DNA from: Chitinophaga cymbidii
GTDB taxonomy: Bacteria > Bacteroidota > Bacteroidia > Chitinophagales > Chitinophagaceae
Assembly (NCBI RefSeq): GCF_007992715.1
Contig: NZ_BKAU01000009.1
Coordinates: 62,001-126,000, forward strand
Direction: 5' to 3'
Length of the DNA: 64,000 bases
The stretch's first letter is position 1. Every line of letters starts with the position of its first letter. Of this stretch, positions 33,846 to 43,223 are shown piece after piece. The position numbers and the translations under genes were made by a program. The notes beneath the pieces are model-generated. The model was not told the origin of the DNA and ran no database searches. It saw only the letters and a program-made list of their open reading frames with translations.

Positions 33846-35777
33846 TCACATCCTTTCCGGAACATTGATCCCTAACAGCTTCATGCCCTGCCGGATGGTA
33901 TTGGCGGTCAGCGAGGCGATCTGCAGGCGCAGCTTCTTCCTGTCCGCCGTTTCCGCATCTCTTACGGAATAAATATACTTGCCCTGTTCTTTCTTCGCAT
34001 AGAAGGAGTTGAACGTCTGGGCCAGCAGGAATGCGTAGTTGGCGATCACCGAAGGGCTCATTTCTTTTTGCGCATCTTCCAGGATGCCGTCGAATTGCTC
34101 GCAGAGCATGATCAGCTCCTTTTCCATCGGCAACAGCTCGCCGGCGTAAGTGTAGCTTTCCAGGTCAGCCAGCTCTTCTTCGGAAAATTCACGCATGATG
34201 GACCGGATACGGGCATGGCTATACTGGATAAAGGGACCGGTAAAGCCGTGCAGGTCGATGGATTCTTCGGGGTTGAAGATCATTTTCTTTTTAGGGTCCA
34301 CTTTCAGCAGGAAGAACTTCATCGCGCCGAGGCCGATGGTATTGTGCAGTTCGCGCAGCTCTTCATCGGAGAAGCCTTTCACTTTGCCCAGCTCTTCCGT
34401 ATGCGTGGCGGCGGTATTCACCATTTCATCCACCATATCGTCCGCATCCACTACCGTGCCTTCGCGGCTTTTCATCCGGCCATGCGGCAGTTCCACCATG
34501 CCGTAGGAGAGATGGTAGATGCCCTCCGCACAAGGCTCCCCAAGCTTTTCAAGGATCAGCTTCAGCACCTTGAAGTGGTAGTTCTGCTCATCCGCCACCA
34601 CATAAATGCTTTGCTCCATCTGGTAGTCGTCATACTTCAGCCGCGCCGTGCCCAGGTCCTGCGTCATATACACGGAAGTGCCGTCGCCGCGCAGCAGGAG
34701 CTTTTCATCCAGCCCGTCCGCGGTGAGGTCTATCCACACGGAGTTATCTTCTTTACGGAACAGCACGCCCTTGCGCAGCCCTTCTTCCACGAGGTCTTTC
34801 CCTAGCAGGTACGTGTTGCTTTCATAATACATTTTATCGAAATCGATGCCCAGGCGTTTGTAGGTGGCGTCAAAGCCTTCGTACACCCAGCCGTTCATCG
34901 TTTGCCAGAGCGCCCTTACTTCCGGGTTGCCCGCTTCCCACTGCTGCAGCATGATCTTCGCCTGCTGCATGATCTCCGTTTTGTTACGGCTCAGCTCCTT
35001 GATCTCGTCGGTGATCTTGGCGGACTTTTCCTTGTCGTTATGCACTTCCGGTTTTTGCAGGGCGGCGAAGAGCTTTTGCACCCGTTCTTTTTCAGCATCT
35101 TCAAAATCATGAAAATCACCTTCCAGCACGCGGGAGATGATCGGCTCCGCCTGCTCGCGCAGGATGGTCTCGAATTTCACGTAGTAGTCGCCAACGAGGT
35201 GATCGCCTTTGATGCCGGTGCTTTCAGGCGTATCGCCATGCGCGAAGAGCTGCCATGCCAGCATGGATTTGCAGATATGGATGCCGCGGTCGTTCACCAG
35301 GTTCGCCTTGATCACTTCAAAGCCGTTGGCCTTGTAGATCTCCGCCACCGAGTACCCGAGGAAGTTGTTCCGGAGATGCCCGAGGTGAAGCGGTTTGTTG
35401 GTGTTGGGGGATGAATATTCGATCATCACCTTGCGGCCGTTGGCGGGCTTTTGCCCCGGCGTTTTGTTGGCGAATGCCGTATGCAGGTATTGCGTCCAGT
35501 ATTGATGATGTATTTGCAGGTTGAGGAAGCCCTTCACCACGTTGAACCCCGCGATCAGCTCCGGGTGATTTTCGAGGAGGTATTGCCCGAGCGTTTGCCC
35601 CGTAGCTTCCGCGCTCTGACGGCTGAACTTCGTAAATGGAAATACAACGATGGTATATTCTCCCTCAAATTCGGGCTTGGTTGTGTTAACGGCAATGTCC
35701 GCAGCAGTGAAAGCTTGCTGGTACAGGGCCTGTACAGCCGCTGCCGCGGCATTTTTAATAGCAGGAACTACACTCAT
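33846..35777 (-). CDS. argS: Arginyl-tRNA synthetase
   Basis: At 643 residues this class I synthetase charges tRNA-Arg. The N-terminal Add-1 domain (about 1-120) recognises the tRNA D-loop. The HIGH motif appears as LHLGHLRNNFLG after the signature EYSSPNTNKP. The catalytic domain continues to GMVELPHGRMKSREGTVVDADDMVDEM, the ArgRS version of the KMSKS loop. The C-terminal anticodon-binding domain ends with LRLQIASLTANTIRQGMKLLGI and VPERM. It is about 40-50 residues longer than many bacterial ArgRS. The gene is transcribed alone, tail to tail with the TPR gene. Confidence 0.96.
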   Translation of the reverse strand: MSVVPAIKNAAAAAVQALYQQAFTAADIAVNTTKPEFEGEYTIVVFPFTKFSRQSAEATGQTLGQYLLENHPELIAGFNVVKGFLNLQIHHQYWTQYLHTAFANKTPGQKPANGRKVMIEYSSPNTNKPLHLGHLRNNFLGYSVAEIYKANGFEVIKANLVNDRGIHICKSMLAWQLFAHGDTPESTGIKGDHLVGDYYVKFETILREQAEPIISRVLEGDFHDFEDAEKERVQKLFAALQKPEVHNDKEKSAKITDEIKELSRNKTEIMQQAKIMLQQWEAGNPEVRALWQTMNGWVYEGFDATYKRLGIDFDKMYYESNTYLLGKDLVEEGLRKGVLFRKEDNSVWIDLTADGLDEKLLLRGDGTSVYMTQDLGTARLKYDDYQMEQSIYVVADEQNYHFKVLKLILEKLGEPCAEGIYHLSYGMVELPHGRMKSREGTVVDADDMVDEMVNTAATHTEELGKVKGFSDEELRELHNTIGLGAMKFFLLKVDPKKKMIFNPEESIDLHGFTGPFIQYSHARIRSIMREFSEEELADLESYTYAGELLPMEKELIMLCEQFDGILEDAQKEMSPSVIANYAFLLAQTFNSFYAKKEQGKYIYSVRDAETADRKKLRLQIASLTANTIRQGMKLLGINVPERM

Positions 35778-35830
35778 TCTATAATTTGTTAAAGCAAAAA
35801 CCGGGCGGTAAAGGTAACCCCGATTTTCTT

Positions 35831-35865
35831 AAAAAGAAAACGACGGAGCAAACACCCCGTCGTTT
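35831..35865 (-). terminator. Terminator of the OmpA-family gene (minus strand)
   Basis: AAACGACGG (35838-35846) pairs with CCGTCGTTT (35857-35865), followed on the minus strand by TTTTCTTTTT. It lies about 60 bases beyond the stop codon. Confidence 0.82.
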
Positions 35866-35927
35866 CCCTTTATCAGCGTAAGAATGCTACAATCTGTAGA
35901 ATCCCCGCTTTGTCATGTTGTCAGCTA

Positions 35928-37292
35928 TCAGTAGATCGTGAATTCCACGCGGCGGTTCTGCTGCCGTCCCGCGGCCGTTTTGTTGGTCGCGATCGGCTGC
36001 GTTTCACCGTAACCGGTAGCTTCTATCCGGCTCGGGTTCACGCCTTTACCCGTCAGGTAGGATTTCACGGATTCCGCTCTTTGTTTGGACAGGATCATGT
36101 TGTTGTTATTGGAGCCCACATTGTCCGTATGACCGGCCAGCTTCAGGCTCAGGTTCTTCCGTTTCAGGAGGTCCGCTACTTTATCCAGTGAAGGATAGGA
36201 GCTTGGCTTGATGTCTGACTTGCCCGTTGCAAATTCCAGGTTGGCGATCGCATCGCGCACCAGCCGGCGATCTTCGTCGGTGATGATCACCTGCACGGGT
36301 TTCACGGTATCCGGTTTGGGCAGCGGGCAGCCGGAGCCGTCCACTTTATCGCCTTTGGCCGTACCGGGACATTTATCGAAGAGGTCGGATACGCCGTCAT
36401 CATCGCTGTCAGCCTGCAGCTTCGCCACGCTGGCCGCCAGCTTCGCGTTGTTTTCCTTCTCCGCGTCCAGCTCCAGCCTCAGCTGATCGCGCTGCGCCAC
36501 CAGGTCGTCATACATGACCGCGGGCGGGTTGTGCCAGGCCAGCTGCGGCTTCGCTTTACTGCCAAGCGGAAATTCCAGCCCGGCATAACCGTAGGCGTAT
36601 TTGTCCTTCGACGGCGCTTTGTTGTAGCCGTCGAGGTTATCGCCGTCCAGATAGTGCATGGTATAACCGAGGTCCAGGTTCAGGCTTTCTGACAGCTTGA
36701 ACTTCACGCCCGCGCCGATGGGCACATAAAATTCCTTGATCACGCCGGAAGGCTTGTATTCTGTGGTGATGCCGCCCGCCGTTGTTATTTCCGGGCTATA
36801 TCCCGCCAGGCCGCCGCCGAGGGACACATACAGCTGCGCCATGCTCTTTTTGTGCAGCCAGTTGATGGTGGCAAGATTGAACACGGCGTTCAGGCTGCCG
36901 GACCATTTGAGGCTGGTCTCGAATGAAGAATAAGGGCTGTTGGGCGCTTCTCCGTTGCCCAGCTCACGGCTGTTGTCCGCCTTGAGCTTGCCGCCCACAT
37001 AATCCGCGCGGAGGCTCATGAAATGTAATAACTGCCATTTTACATAAGCGCCGTAACCGTAGTTGAGCTGCCATTTGGAGAAATCGTTGCTGCCGCCGGC
37101 AAAGACCGAAGGCACCAGCACCCCGCCGTTCACGCCGATAGACCAGGTGCGGAAGTTCTTGCTGCCGCCGAAGAGGCCGCCTGATGATGTGGAAGGGGCT
37201 GCGGTTTCCGTGTCTGGCTGGGTCTGCGCCAGGGCTGCGATGGGGAGTGTGGTCAACATGCAAATGACCCATCTGATCGTGGTTCTTTTCAT
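35928..37292 (-). CDS. OmpA-family outer-membrane protein with thrombospondin type-3 repeat
   Basis: This 454-residue protein has a signal peptide of about 22 residues (ends ALAQ). A beta-barrel domain at about 30-235 (FRTWSIGVNGGVLVPSVF, YGYAGLEFPLG) is followed by a short coiled coil (RLELDAEKENNAKLAASVAKL). A calcium-binding type-3 repeat comes next (DSDDDGVSDLFDKCPGTAKG), then the OmpA C-terminal peptidoglycan-binding domain (LEFATGKSDIKPSSY, LAGHTDNVGSNNNN, LSKQRAESVKSYL, NRRVEFTIY). It ties the outer membrane to the wall. The gene reads away from dnaK and ends at its own terminator. Confidence 0.94.
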   Translation of the reverse strand: MKRTTIRWVICMLTTLPIAALAQTQPDTETAAPSTSSGGLFGGSKNFRTWSIGVNGGVLVPSVFAGGSNDFSKWQLNYGYGAYVKWQLLHFMSLRADYVGGKLKADNSRELGNGEAPNSPYSSFETSLKWSGSLNAVFNLATINWLHKKSMAQLYVSLGGGLAGYSPEITTAGGITTEYKPSGVIKEFYVPIGAGVKFKLSESLNLDLGYTMHYLDGDNLDGYNKAPSKDKYAYGYAGLEFPLGSKAKPQLAWHNPPAVMYDDLVAQRDQLRLELDAEKENNAKLAASVAKLQADSDDDGVSDLFDKCPGTAKGDKVDGSGCPLPKPDTVKPVQVIITDEDRRLVRDAIANLEFATGKSDIKPSSYPSLDKVADLLKRKNLSLKLAGHTDNVGSNNNNMILSKQRAESVKSYLTGKGVNPSRIEATGYGETQPIATNKTAAGRQQNRRVEFTIY

Positions 37293-37395
37293 ATGAAAGG
37301 TTGTTAGGTGTACACTTGTTGAAACAAATTATACGCCATTGTGTTGGCTGATCAGACATCTTTTTTATTCATATACAAGCATATGCGTATTAAAA

Positions 37396-37419
37396 CTGAC
37401 ATATTTTCATACATGTCAG
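37396..37419. promoter_or_regulatory. Inverted repeat upstream of dnaK
   Basis: CTGACAT and ATGTCAG flank a 10-base spacer in the region shared by ompA-like and dnaK promoters. It could be an operator, but a 7-bp repeat this size can occur by chance. No CIRCE element (TTAGCACTC ... GAGTGCTAA) is present. Confidence 0.2.
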
Positions 37420-37497
37420 CCTTGGCATAATCATTGACAATCCATGGGCATACCGCTTTCGGGCGGACACTGTTTCAAAAAGGAGAACATTTTAATT

Positions 37498-39414
37498 ATG
37501 GGAAAAATCATAGGTATTGACTTAGGAACTACCAACTCTTGCGTTGCCGTCATGGAAGGTAACGAACCGGTAGTGATCGCCAACGATGAAGGCCGCCGCA
37601 CTACGCCTTCCGTTGTGGCTTTTTTAAAGAACGGCGAAAGGAAGGTAGGTGACCCCGCCAAGCGTCAGGCTATCACCAACCCCCAGAACACCATTATGTC
37701 GGTAAAACGTTTCATGGGCCGCCATTATGATGAATTATCCAACGAAATCCCTCACTGGAGCTACAAAGTAGCCAAGGGTGACAATAATACGACCCGCATC
37801 GACATAGATGGCAGATTATATACTCCGCAGGAAATCTCTGCCATGGTCCTGCAGAAAATGAAAAAAACGGCGGAAGACTACCTGGGCCAGGAAGTAACCG
37901 AAGCGGTGATCACCGTTCCGGCCTACTTCAATGACGCACAGCGCCAGGCTACCAAGGAAGCCGGCGAGATCGCCGGTCTCACCGTTCGCCGTATCATCAA
38001 CGAGCCTACCGCCGCGGCGCTGGCTTACGGGATGGACAAAAAGCATCACGACAGCATGATCGCCGTGTTTGACCTCGGCGGTGGTACTTTCGATATCTCC
38101 ATCCTCGAACTGGGCGATGGCGTATTTGAAGTGAAAGCGACCAATGGTGACACGCACCTCGGTGGCGATGACTTCGACAAAGTGATCATGGACTGGCTGG
38201 CGGAAGAATTCAAGAAAGACGAAGCGGTAGACCTGCATAAAGATCCGATGGCATGGCAGCGCCTGAAAGAAGCATCCGAGAAAGCAAAGATCGAGCTGTC
38301 TTCCTCCCAGGAAACCGAGATCAACCTGCCTTACATCACTGCGGTAGACGGCGTGCCCAAGCACCTCGTGAAGAAGCTCACCCGCGCGAAATTCGAGCAG
38401 CTGAGCGACCGCCTCGTGGAAAGAACGCTGGAACCCTGCCGCAAAGCGCTCGCAGATTCCGGCCTGGACGTATCAAAGATCGATGAAGTGATCCTCGTAG
38501 GTGGTTCTACCCGTATCCCCCGCATCCAGGAAGTAGTGGAAAAATTCTTCGGCAAGAAACCCAACAAGGGCGTAAACCCGGATGAAGTAGTAGCGATCGG
38601 CGCAGCCATCCAGGGCGGCGTACTCACCGGTGAGGTGAAAGACGTACTGCTGCTGGACGTAACACCGCTCTCCCTCGGTATCGAAACCATGGGCGGCGTG
38701 TTCACCAAGCTCATCGAATCCAACACCACCATCCCCACCAAGAAAAGCGAAGTATTCTCTACCGCAGCAGATAACCAGCCAAGTGTGGAAATTCACGTAC
38801 TGCAGGGCGAAAGACCCATGGCAGCACAGAACAGAACGCTCGGCCGCTTTATCCTCAACGATCTGCCGCCCGCACAGCGTGGCGTGCCCAAGATCGAAGT
38901 GGTATTCGATATAGACGCCAACGGCATCCTGCACGTAACCGCAAAAGACCAGGGCACCGGCAAGTCGCAGAACATCCGCATCGAAGCGGGCAGCGGCCTG
39001 AATAAGGACGAGATCGAAAAGATGAAGGCAGAAGCCAAGGCGAATGAAGCGGAAGACAAGGCAGCACGCGAGAAAGTGGAAAAGATCAACCAGGCAGACA
39101 GCCTCGTGTTCCAGACAGAAAAACAACTGAAAGAATACGGCGACAAGATCCCGGCTGATAAAAAAGCCCCGATCGAAGCAGCGCTGGAAAAACTGAAAAC
39201 CGCGCAGCAGTCACAAGACCTCGCACAGATCGAAGCAGCCACCACAGAACTGAACACTGCATGGACCGCCGCATCTGAAGAGATCTACAAAGCGTCACAG
39301 GCACAGGGCCAACCCGGTCCCGATGCAGGCGCGCAAGCCGGCGGCCAGCAGCAACAAGGCGGGCAGCAGGGCAGCGACCAGGTGACAGACGCCGAGTTTG
39401 AAGAAGTGAAGTAA
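37498..39414 (+). CDS. dnaK: Molecular chaperone DnaK (Hsp70)
   Basis: This 638-residue Hsp70 folds and disaggregates proteins with DnaJ and GrpE. The start [21 protein letters not shown] is canonical (the phosphate-1 loop is DLGTTNS), so ATG 37498 is used although the frame stays open to 37444. Other signatures are [30 protein letters not shown] and [11 protein letters not shown]. The substrate-binding domain begins with [17 protein letters not shown], and the flexible tail is Gln/Gly-rich, ending in [15 protein letters not shown] lies about 10 bases before the ATG. There is no grpE or dnaJ nearby; it is a stand-alone gene with a strong terminator. Confidence 0.98.
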   Translation: MGKIIGIDLGTTNSCVAVMEGNEPVVIANDEGRRTTPSVVAFLKNGERKVGDPAKRQAITNPQNTIMSVKRFMGRHYDELSNEIPHWSYKVAKGDNNTTRIDIDGRLYTPQEISAMVLQKMKKTAEDYLGQEVTEAVITVPAYFNDAQRQATKEAGEIAGLTVRRIINEPTAAALAYGMDKKHHDSMIAVFDLGGGTFDISILELGDGVFEVKATNGDTHLGGDDFDKVIMDWLAEEFKKDEAVDLHKDPMAWQRLKEASEKAKIELSSSQETEINLPYITAVDGVPKHLVKKLTRAKFEQLSDRLVERTLEPCRKALADSGLDVSKIDEVILVGGSTRIPRIQEVVEKFFGKKPNKGVNPDEVVAIGAAIQGGVLTGEVKDVLLLDVTPLSLGIETMGGVFTKLIESNTTIPTKKSEVFSTAADNQPSVEIHVLQGERPMAAQNRTLGRFILNDLPPAQRGVPKIEVVFDIDANGILHVTAKDQGTGKSQNIRIEAGSGLNKDEIEKMKAEAKANEAEDKAAREKVEKINQADSLVFQTEKQLKEYGDKIPADKKAPIEAALEKLKTAQQSQDLAQIEAATTELNTAWTAASEEIYKASQAQGQPGPDAGAQAGGQQQQGGQQGSDQVTDAEFEEVK

Positions 39415-39437
39415 TTATTTTTCGAGTAATAGCTACA

Positions 39438-39472
39438 GAGGGTGTATCAAATAAGATACACCCTCTTTTTTT
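39438..39472 (+). terminator. Terminator of dnaK
   Basis: An 11-bp perfect stem (GAGGGTGTATC 39438-39448 with GATACACCCTC 39455-39465) with a 6-base loop is followed by seven T residues. Confidence 0.95.
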
Positions 39473-39517
39473 GGGTACCGGGTGGCGCCCGGTCAGTCGT
39501 TTAAGCGATTTCCCTTT

Positions 39518-40801
39518 TTATTTCCTGCCGTAGTCAAATACAAGATGGCAGAAAGCCTTCACGCCCACGTCCAGCATGCTGTCGTCAATAAAGAAAGACG
39601 GCGTGTGATGGCTCGGCGCTTTATCCGGATCATCGCCCTTTGGCATGCCGCCGAGATAAAAGAACAGTGCCGGTGCCTTGGTGCCGTAGTAAGAAAAATC
39701 TTCCGCGCCCGTTACCCATGACATGATGCCCGTTTTATCCGCCCCCGCGGCCTTTTGCAGGGACGGCAGCATGCGCGCCGTCAACGCCGAATCGTTGAAC
39801 GTAACGAGCGTTTTCGTATCGATATCCACTTTCACCTCCGCGCCCATAGACTCCGCGATCTTCTGCGCCGTGAGCCGTATCCGCCGGTGCACATCTTTTT
39901 GCATATCGCTGTCCAGCGTGCGGATGGTGCCTTCCAGCAAAGCCTCCTCGGGAATGATGTTATTGCGCACGCCGCTGTGGAACTTGGCTACCGTGATCAC
40001 CACGGGTGCGGTTACGATGTCCGACTGCCGGCTGACGATCGTTTGCAGCCCGTTCATGATCTGCGTGCCCACCACGATCGGGTCAATGCTTTTCCAGGGC
40101 GTAGAACCGTGTGCCGGCTTGCCTTTGATGGCGATCGAGAACCAGTCCGCCGAAGCCATCATAGCGCCCGGCCGGTACCGGATATTCCCCACTTCAATGG
40201 AAGAGCTGATATGCAACCCGAATATCGCATCCACGCCATCCATCACCCCTTCTTTGACCATCAGTGAAGCGCCGCCTTCCTCATCACCCGGAGGGCCTTC
40301 TTCCGCCGGCTGAAAGATGAACTTCACCGTACCGCGTATATCTTTTTTCATCGATGCCAATACCTCCGCCGTACCCATCAGGATCGCCACATGGCTGTCG
40401 TGCCCGCAGGCATGCATCACAGGAACGGTCTGGCCTAAATACTCCGCTGTGACGGAGGATTTGAACGGAACGTCCACTTTTTCCAGCACCGGCAGTGCGT
40501 CCATGTCCGCCCGCAATGCCACTACGGGCCCGGGTTTCCCGCCTTTCAGGATGGCGGTCACACCGGTTTTGGCGATGCCGGTCTGCACGTCCAGCCCCAG
40601 CGCGCGCAGGTGCGCGGCGATGTACTCCGCTGTTTTGAACTCACGGTTGGATAATTCAGGATGCTGATGGATGTATCTTCTCCATTCGATGACCTTTGGC
40701 AGGATGCCCGCGGCTTTCTGTCCGATCTGCTGCCGGAAGTCCTGCGCCTGTGATACAATGGCCGGTATTACGGCCAGCAGGAAGAAGGGGAGTTTTTTCA
40801 T
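39518..40801 (-). CDS. Secreted M20-family amidohydrolase/peptidase
   Basis: This 427-residue protein has a signal peptide (MKKLPFFLLAVIPAIVSQAQ) and belongs to the M20D amidohydrolases (hippurate / N-acyl-amino-acid hydrolase type). Metal-site motifs are VVALRADMDALPV, MHACGHDSHVAILMGTAE, FQPAEEGPPGDEEGGA (the PAEE glutamate), GLHISSS and the final APALFFYLGG. The cysteine in HACGHD is the usual M20D metal ligand. It removes acyl groups from amino acids or cleaves small amide bonds; the exact substrate is unknown. ATG 40801 is chosen because it begins the signal peptide; the open frame to 40918 adds 39 residues without support. Confidence 0.9.
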   Translation of the reverse strand: MKKLPFFLLAVIPAIVSQAQDFRQQIGQKAAGILPKVIEWRRYIHQHPELSNREFKTAEYIAAHLRALGLDVQTGIAKTGVTAILKGGKPGPVVALRADMDALPVLEKVDVPFKSSVTAEYLGQTVPVMHACGHDSHVAILMGTAEVLASMKKDIRGTVKFIFQPAEEGPPGDEEGGASLMVKEGVMDGVDAIFGLHISSSIEVGNIRYRPGAMMASADWFSIAIKGKPAHGSTPWKSIDPIVVGTQIMNGLQTIVSRQSDIVTAPVVITVAKFHSGVRNNIIPEEALLEGTIRTLDSDMQKDVHRRIRLTAQKIAESMGAEVKVDIDTKTLVTFNDSALTARMLPSLQKAAGADKTGIMSWVTGAEDFSYYGTKAPALFFYLGGMPKGDDPDKAPSHHTPSFFIDDSMLDVGVKAFCHLVFDYGRK

Positions 40802-40916
40802 AAGATTTTGATTGATCCCATAATTTAAGGATTCTTCCGTTATTTTCAACACGCCGCCGGAGGCCGCTGTGCAGCCGGGCATAGCGGACAAGGTAATTAA
40901 TTTGTAATTTCCCGTC

Positions 40917-43118
40917 ATGAGGGTTCAGTTTTACGTCCGGTTTTCGTCCGTGTGGGGCCAGCAGCTTTATCTTTCTACCGGCAAAGGAGATCTTCTGCCG
41001 ATGCAGTACCATAATGAACAGTACTGGCAGCTGGCCGCAGACATCGAAGCTGGTACATTTACCTACCGTTACGTGCTGAACGGGCTGCCCGAAAAGGAAA
41101 GCCGCACCATCACGATCGAACCTGATCTAACGGTGATGGACATATGGATATCACCTTCCGCACCGGAAACGGTCTGGTTAACGGCGCCCTTTACACAAGT
41201 GTTCTTCAGGCAGGAAACAACCGTGGCGGATGCTTCCGGCTCCTGTACATTCAAGGTGCGGGCGCCTTTGCTGCCGGCCGGAGAAAGTGTATATCTCACA
41301 GGAAATGTTCCAGCGCTGGGTGGTTGGGATACGCAGAAGGCTATACGAATGTCGTTCGGAGCGGATGGATATTTTACCGCCTACGTTGATATTCCACCCT
41401 TCACCGCGCTGGAATACAAGTATCTTCATCAACAGCATTACGAAGCAGGCGGCAACCGCCGCATGGATGTTCCTGCCGGCAAAACGGTCATCCACGACGA
41501 TTTTACCCGCTTTCTCCGTACGCCCTGGAAAGGCGCGGGCGTTGCCGTACCCGTATTCTCCCTGCGCTCGGAACGGGGATTCGGAACGGGAGAGTTTGCG
41601 GATATTCCGTTGCTGGCGGACTGGGCGGCATCCACCGGGCAATGCCTCGTGCAATTGCTGCCGGTGAACGATACCATCATTGACTACAGCTGGAAAGATT
41701 CCTATCCGTATGCCGCTATCTCCGCGTACGCGCTGCATCCGCTGTACATGCACCTGCCGGCCGTGGGCGCATTGCCGGATGCTTATGAGGCACAGCGGGT
41801 GGAACTGAACAAGGCCCCGCAGCTGGATTATGAAACCGTGATCCGCTGGAAGATGCATTACCTGCGGCTGTTGTTTGAAGATTTCAAACCGGATGCGGCA
41901 TTCCAGGCATGGGCGCAGGAACAGGCGCACTGGCTGGAACCCTACGCGGCCTTCTGTGCGGAACGGGATAAAGCCGGCCAGCCGCTTTTCTATGCATTCA
42001 CCCAATACCATCTTCATCTGCAACTATCAGCCGCCGTGAAATATGCGCATGCCAAAGGCGTTGCTATCAAGGGTGATCTGCCGATCGGCGTATATCGTCA
42101 TGGTGTGGATGCGCTCACCTCGCCGGAGCTTTTTAACATGAGCGCGCAGGCCGGCGCGCCGCCGGATGATTTTGCGGAGAAAGGCCAGAACTGGAGCTTC
42201 CCCACTTACAACTGGCAGCAAATGGAAGCCTCCGGGTACACCTGGTGGACGCACCGGCTGCGGCATATGGCGCAATATTTCTCCGCTTACCGCATCGATC
42301 ATATCCTGGGCCTGTTCCGCATCTGGCAGATACCTTTACAGCAGCAGGAGGGCATTTTCGGATATTTTGAGCCCGCTATTCCCTTCAGTGAAGAAGAGCT
42401 GCGGCAATGGGGAATTCCCTTTTCCCGGCAACGCTACTGCCAGCCTTATACCGCGGATGATCCGGCCGATGTGCTGTTCTTTGAACCGGCGCCCGATACC
42501 TTCCACCCGCGTTTCGGCATGCAGCACACCCGCTCGTTCAAAGCGCTGGAACCCGCTGTGCAGGAACGGCTGCTGATGCTCTGCGATCATTTTTTCTATC
42601 ACCGCCATAACAACCTCTGGGAGCAGGAAGCGCTGCGCAAGCTGCCGGCCCTGCTGCAGGCGACGGACATGCTGGTATGCGGCGAAGACCTCGGCATGGT
42701 GCCCCATTGCGTGCCCGGGGTGATGCAGCAGCTGGGGATACTCAGCCTGGAAATAGCGAGGATGCCCAAGCAAGCCGGGCAAACGCTGGCGGACATTCCT
42801 TACCTCTCCGTCACCAGCGCTTCCACGCACGATATGAGCACCTTGCGCGAATGGTTTAAAGGCGATGCGGCCATCGTGCTCCGGCAGCATTTGTTATCGC
42901 CGGCGATGCTTTGCATTTTCCAGCTGCAGGACTGGCTGGCGCTGGACAGCGGCCTCCCGCACCTGCGCCCGGAAGACGAGCGCATCAACGATCCCGCCGT
43001 TACGCCCTGGTACTGGCGCTACCGTATGCCGCTCACGCTGGAAGCGCTGAACAGCCGGGAGGGGCTGAGGAAGAAGATCCGGTCGTTGATTGACGAAAGT
43101 GGGAGGTTAGTGAACTAA
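40917..43118 (+). CDS. malQ: 4-alpha-glucanotransferase (GH77) with N-terminal starch-binding domains
   Basis: At 733 residues this is longer than E. coli MalQ because of about 200 extra N-terminal residues. That region looks like two CBM20-type starch-binding domains: VQFYVRFSSVWGQQLYLSTG, then CTFKVRAPLLPAGESVYLTG with VPALGGWD. The GH77 core follows, with YPYAAISAYALHPLYM, IKGDLPIGVYRHGVDAL, RIDHILGLFRIWQIP (catalytic region) and VCGEDLGMVPHCVP. It transfers maltodextrin segments between alpha-1,4-glucans in the cytoplasm; there is no signal peptide. Tandem CBM20 plus GH77 is the architecture of plant DPE2, which acts on maltose and glycogen-like glucan. It starts divergently from the M20 gene. 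Confidence 0.92.
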   Translation: MRVQFYVRFSSVWGQQLYLSTGKGDLLPMQYHNEQYWQLAADIEAGTFTYRYVLNGLPEKESRTITIEPDLTVMDIWISPSAPETVWLTAPFTQVFFRQETTVADASGSCTFKVRAPLLPAGESVYLTGNVPALGGWDTQKAIRMSFGADGYFTAYVDIPPFTALEYKYLHQQHYEAGGNRRMDVPAGKTVIHDDFTRFLRTPWKGAGVAVPVFSLRSERGFGTGEFADIPLLADWAASTGQCLVQLLPVNDTIIDYSWKDSYPYAAISAYALHPLYMHLPAVGALPDAYEAQRVELNKAPQLDYETVIRWKMHYLRLLFEDFKPDAAFQAWAQEQAHWLEPYAAFCAERDKAGQPLFYAFTQYHLHLQLSAAVKYAHAKGVAIKGDLPIGVYRHGVDALTSPELFNMSAQAGAPPDDFAEKGQNWSFPTYNWQQMEASGYTWWTHRLRHMAQYFSAYRIDHILGLFRIWQIPLQQQEGIFGYFEPAIPFSEEELRQWGIPFSRQRYCQPYTADDPADVLFFEPAPDTFHPRFGMQHTRSFKALEPAVQERLLMLCDHFFYHRHNNLWEQEALRKLPALLQATDMLVCGEDLGMVPHCVPGVMQQLGILSLEIARMPKQAGQTLADIPYLSVTSASTHDMSTLREWFKGDAAIVLRQHLLSPAMLCIFQLQDWLALDSGLPHLRPEDERINDPAVTPWYWRYRMPLTLEALNSREGLRKKIRSLIDESGRLVN

Positions 43119-43223
43119 CCGCAATCGGGAAACCTGCTTCTTGCAAACGCCGCTTGCCCCGCCGGGCCAGCCGCATGAATGCACCATTGACAGAAATCCA
43201 ATTTCCCGCAGTATATTTATTTT

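Noticed and set aside
37293-37497. CIRCE heat-shock operator before dnaK
   Set aside because: TTAGCACTC-N9-GAGTGCTAA is not present in either strand of this region.
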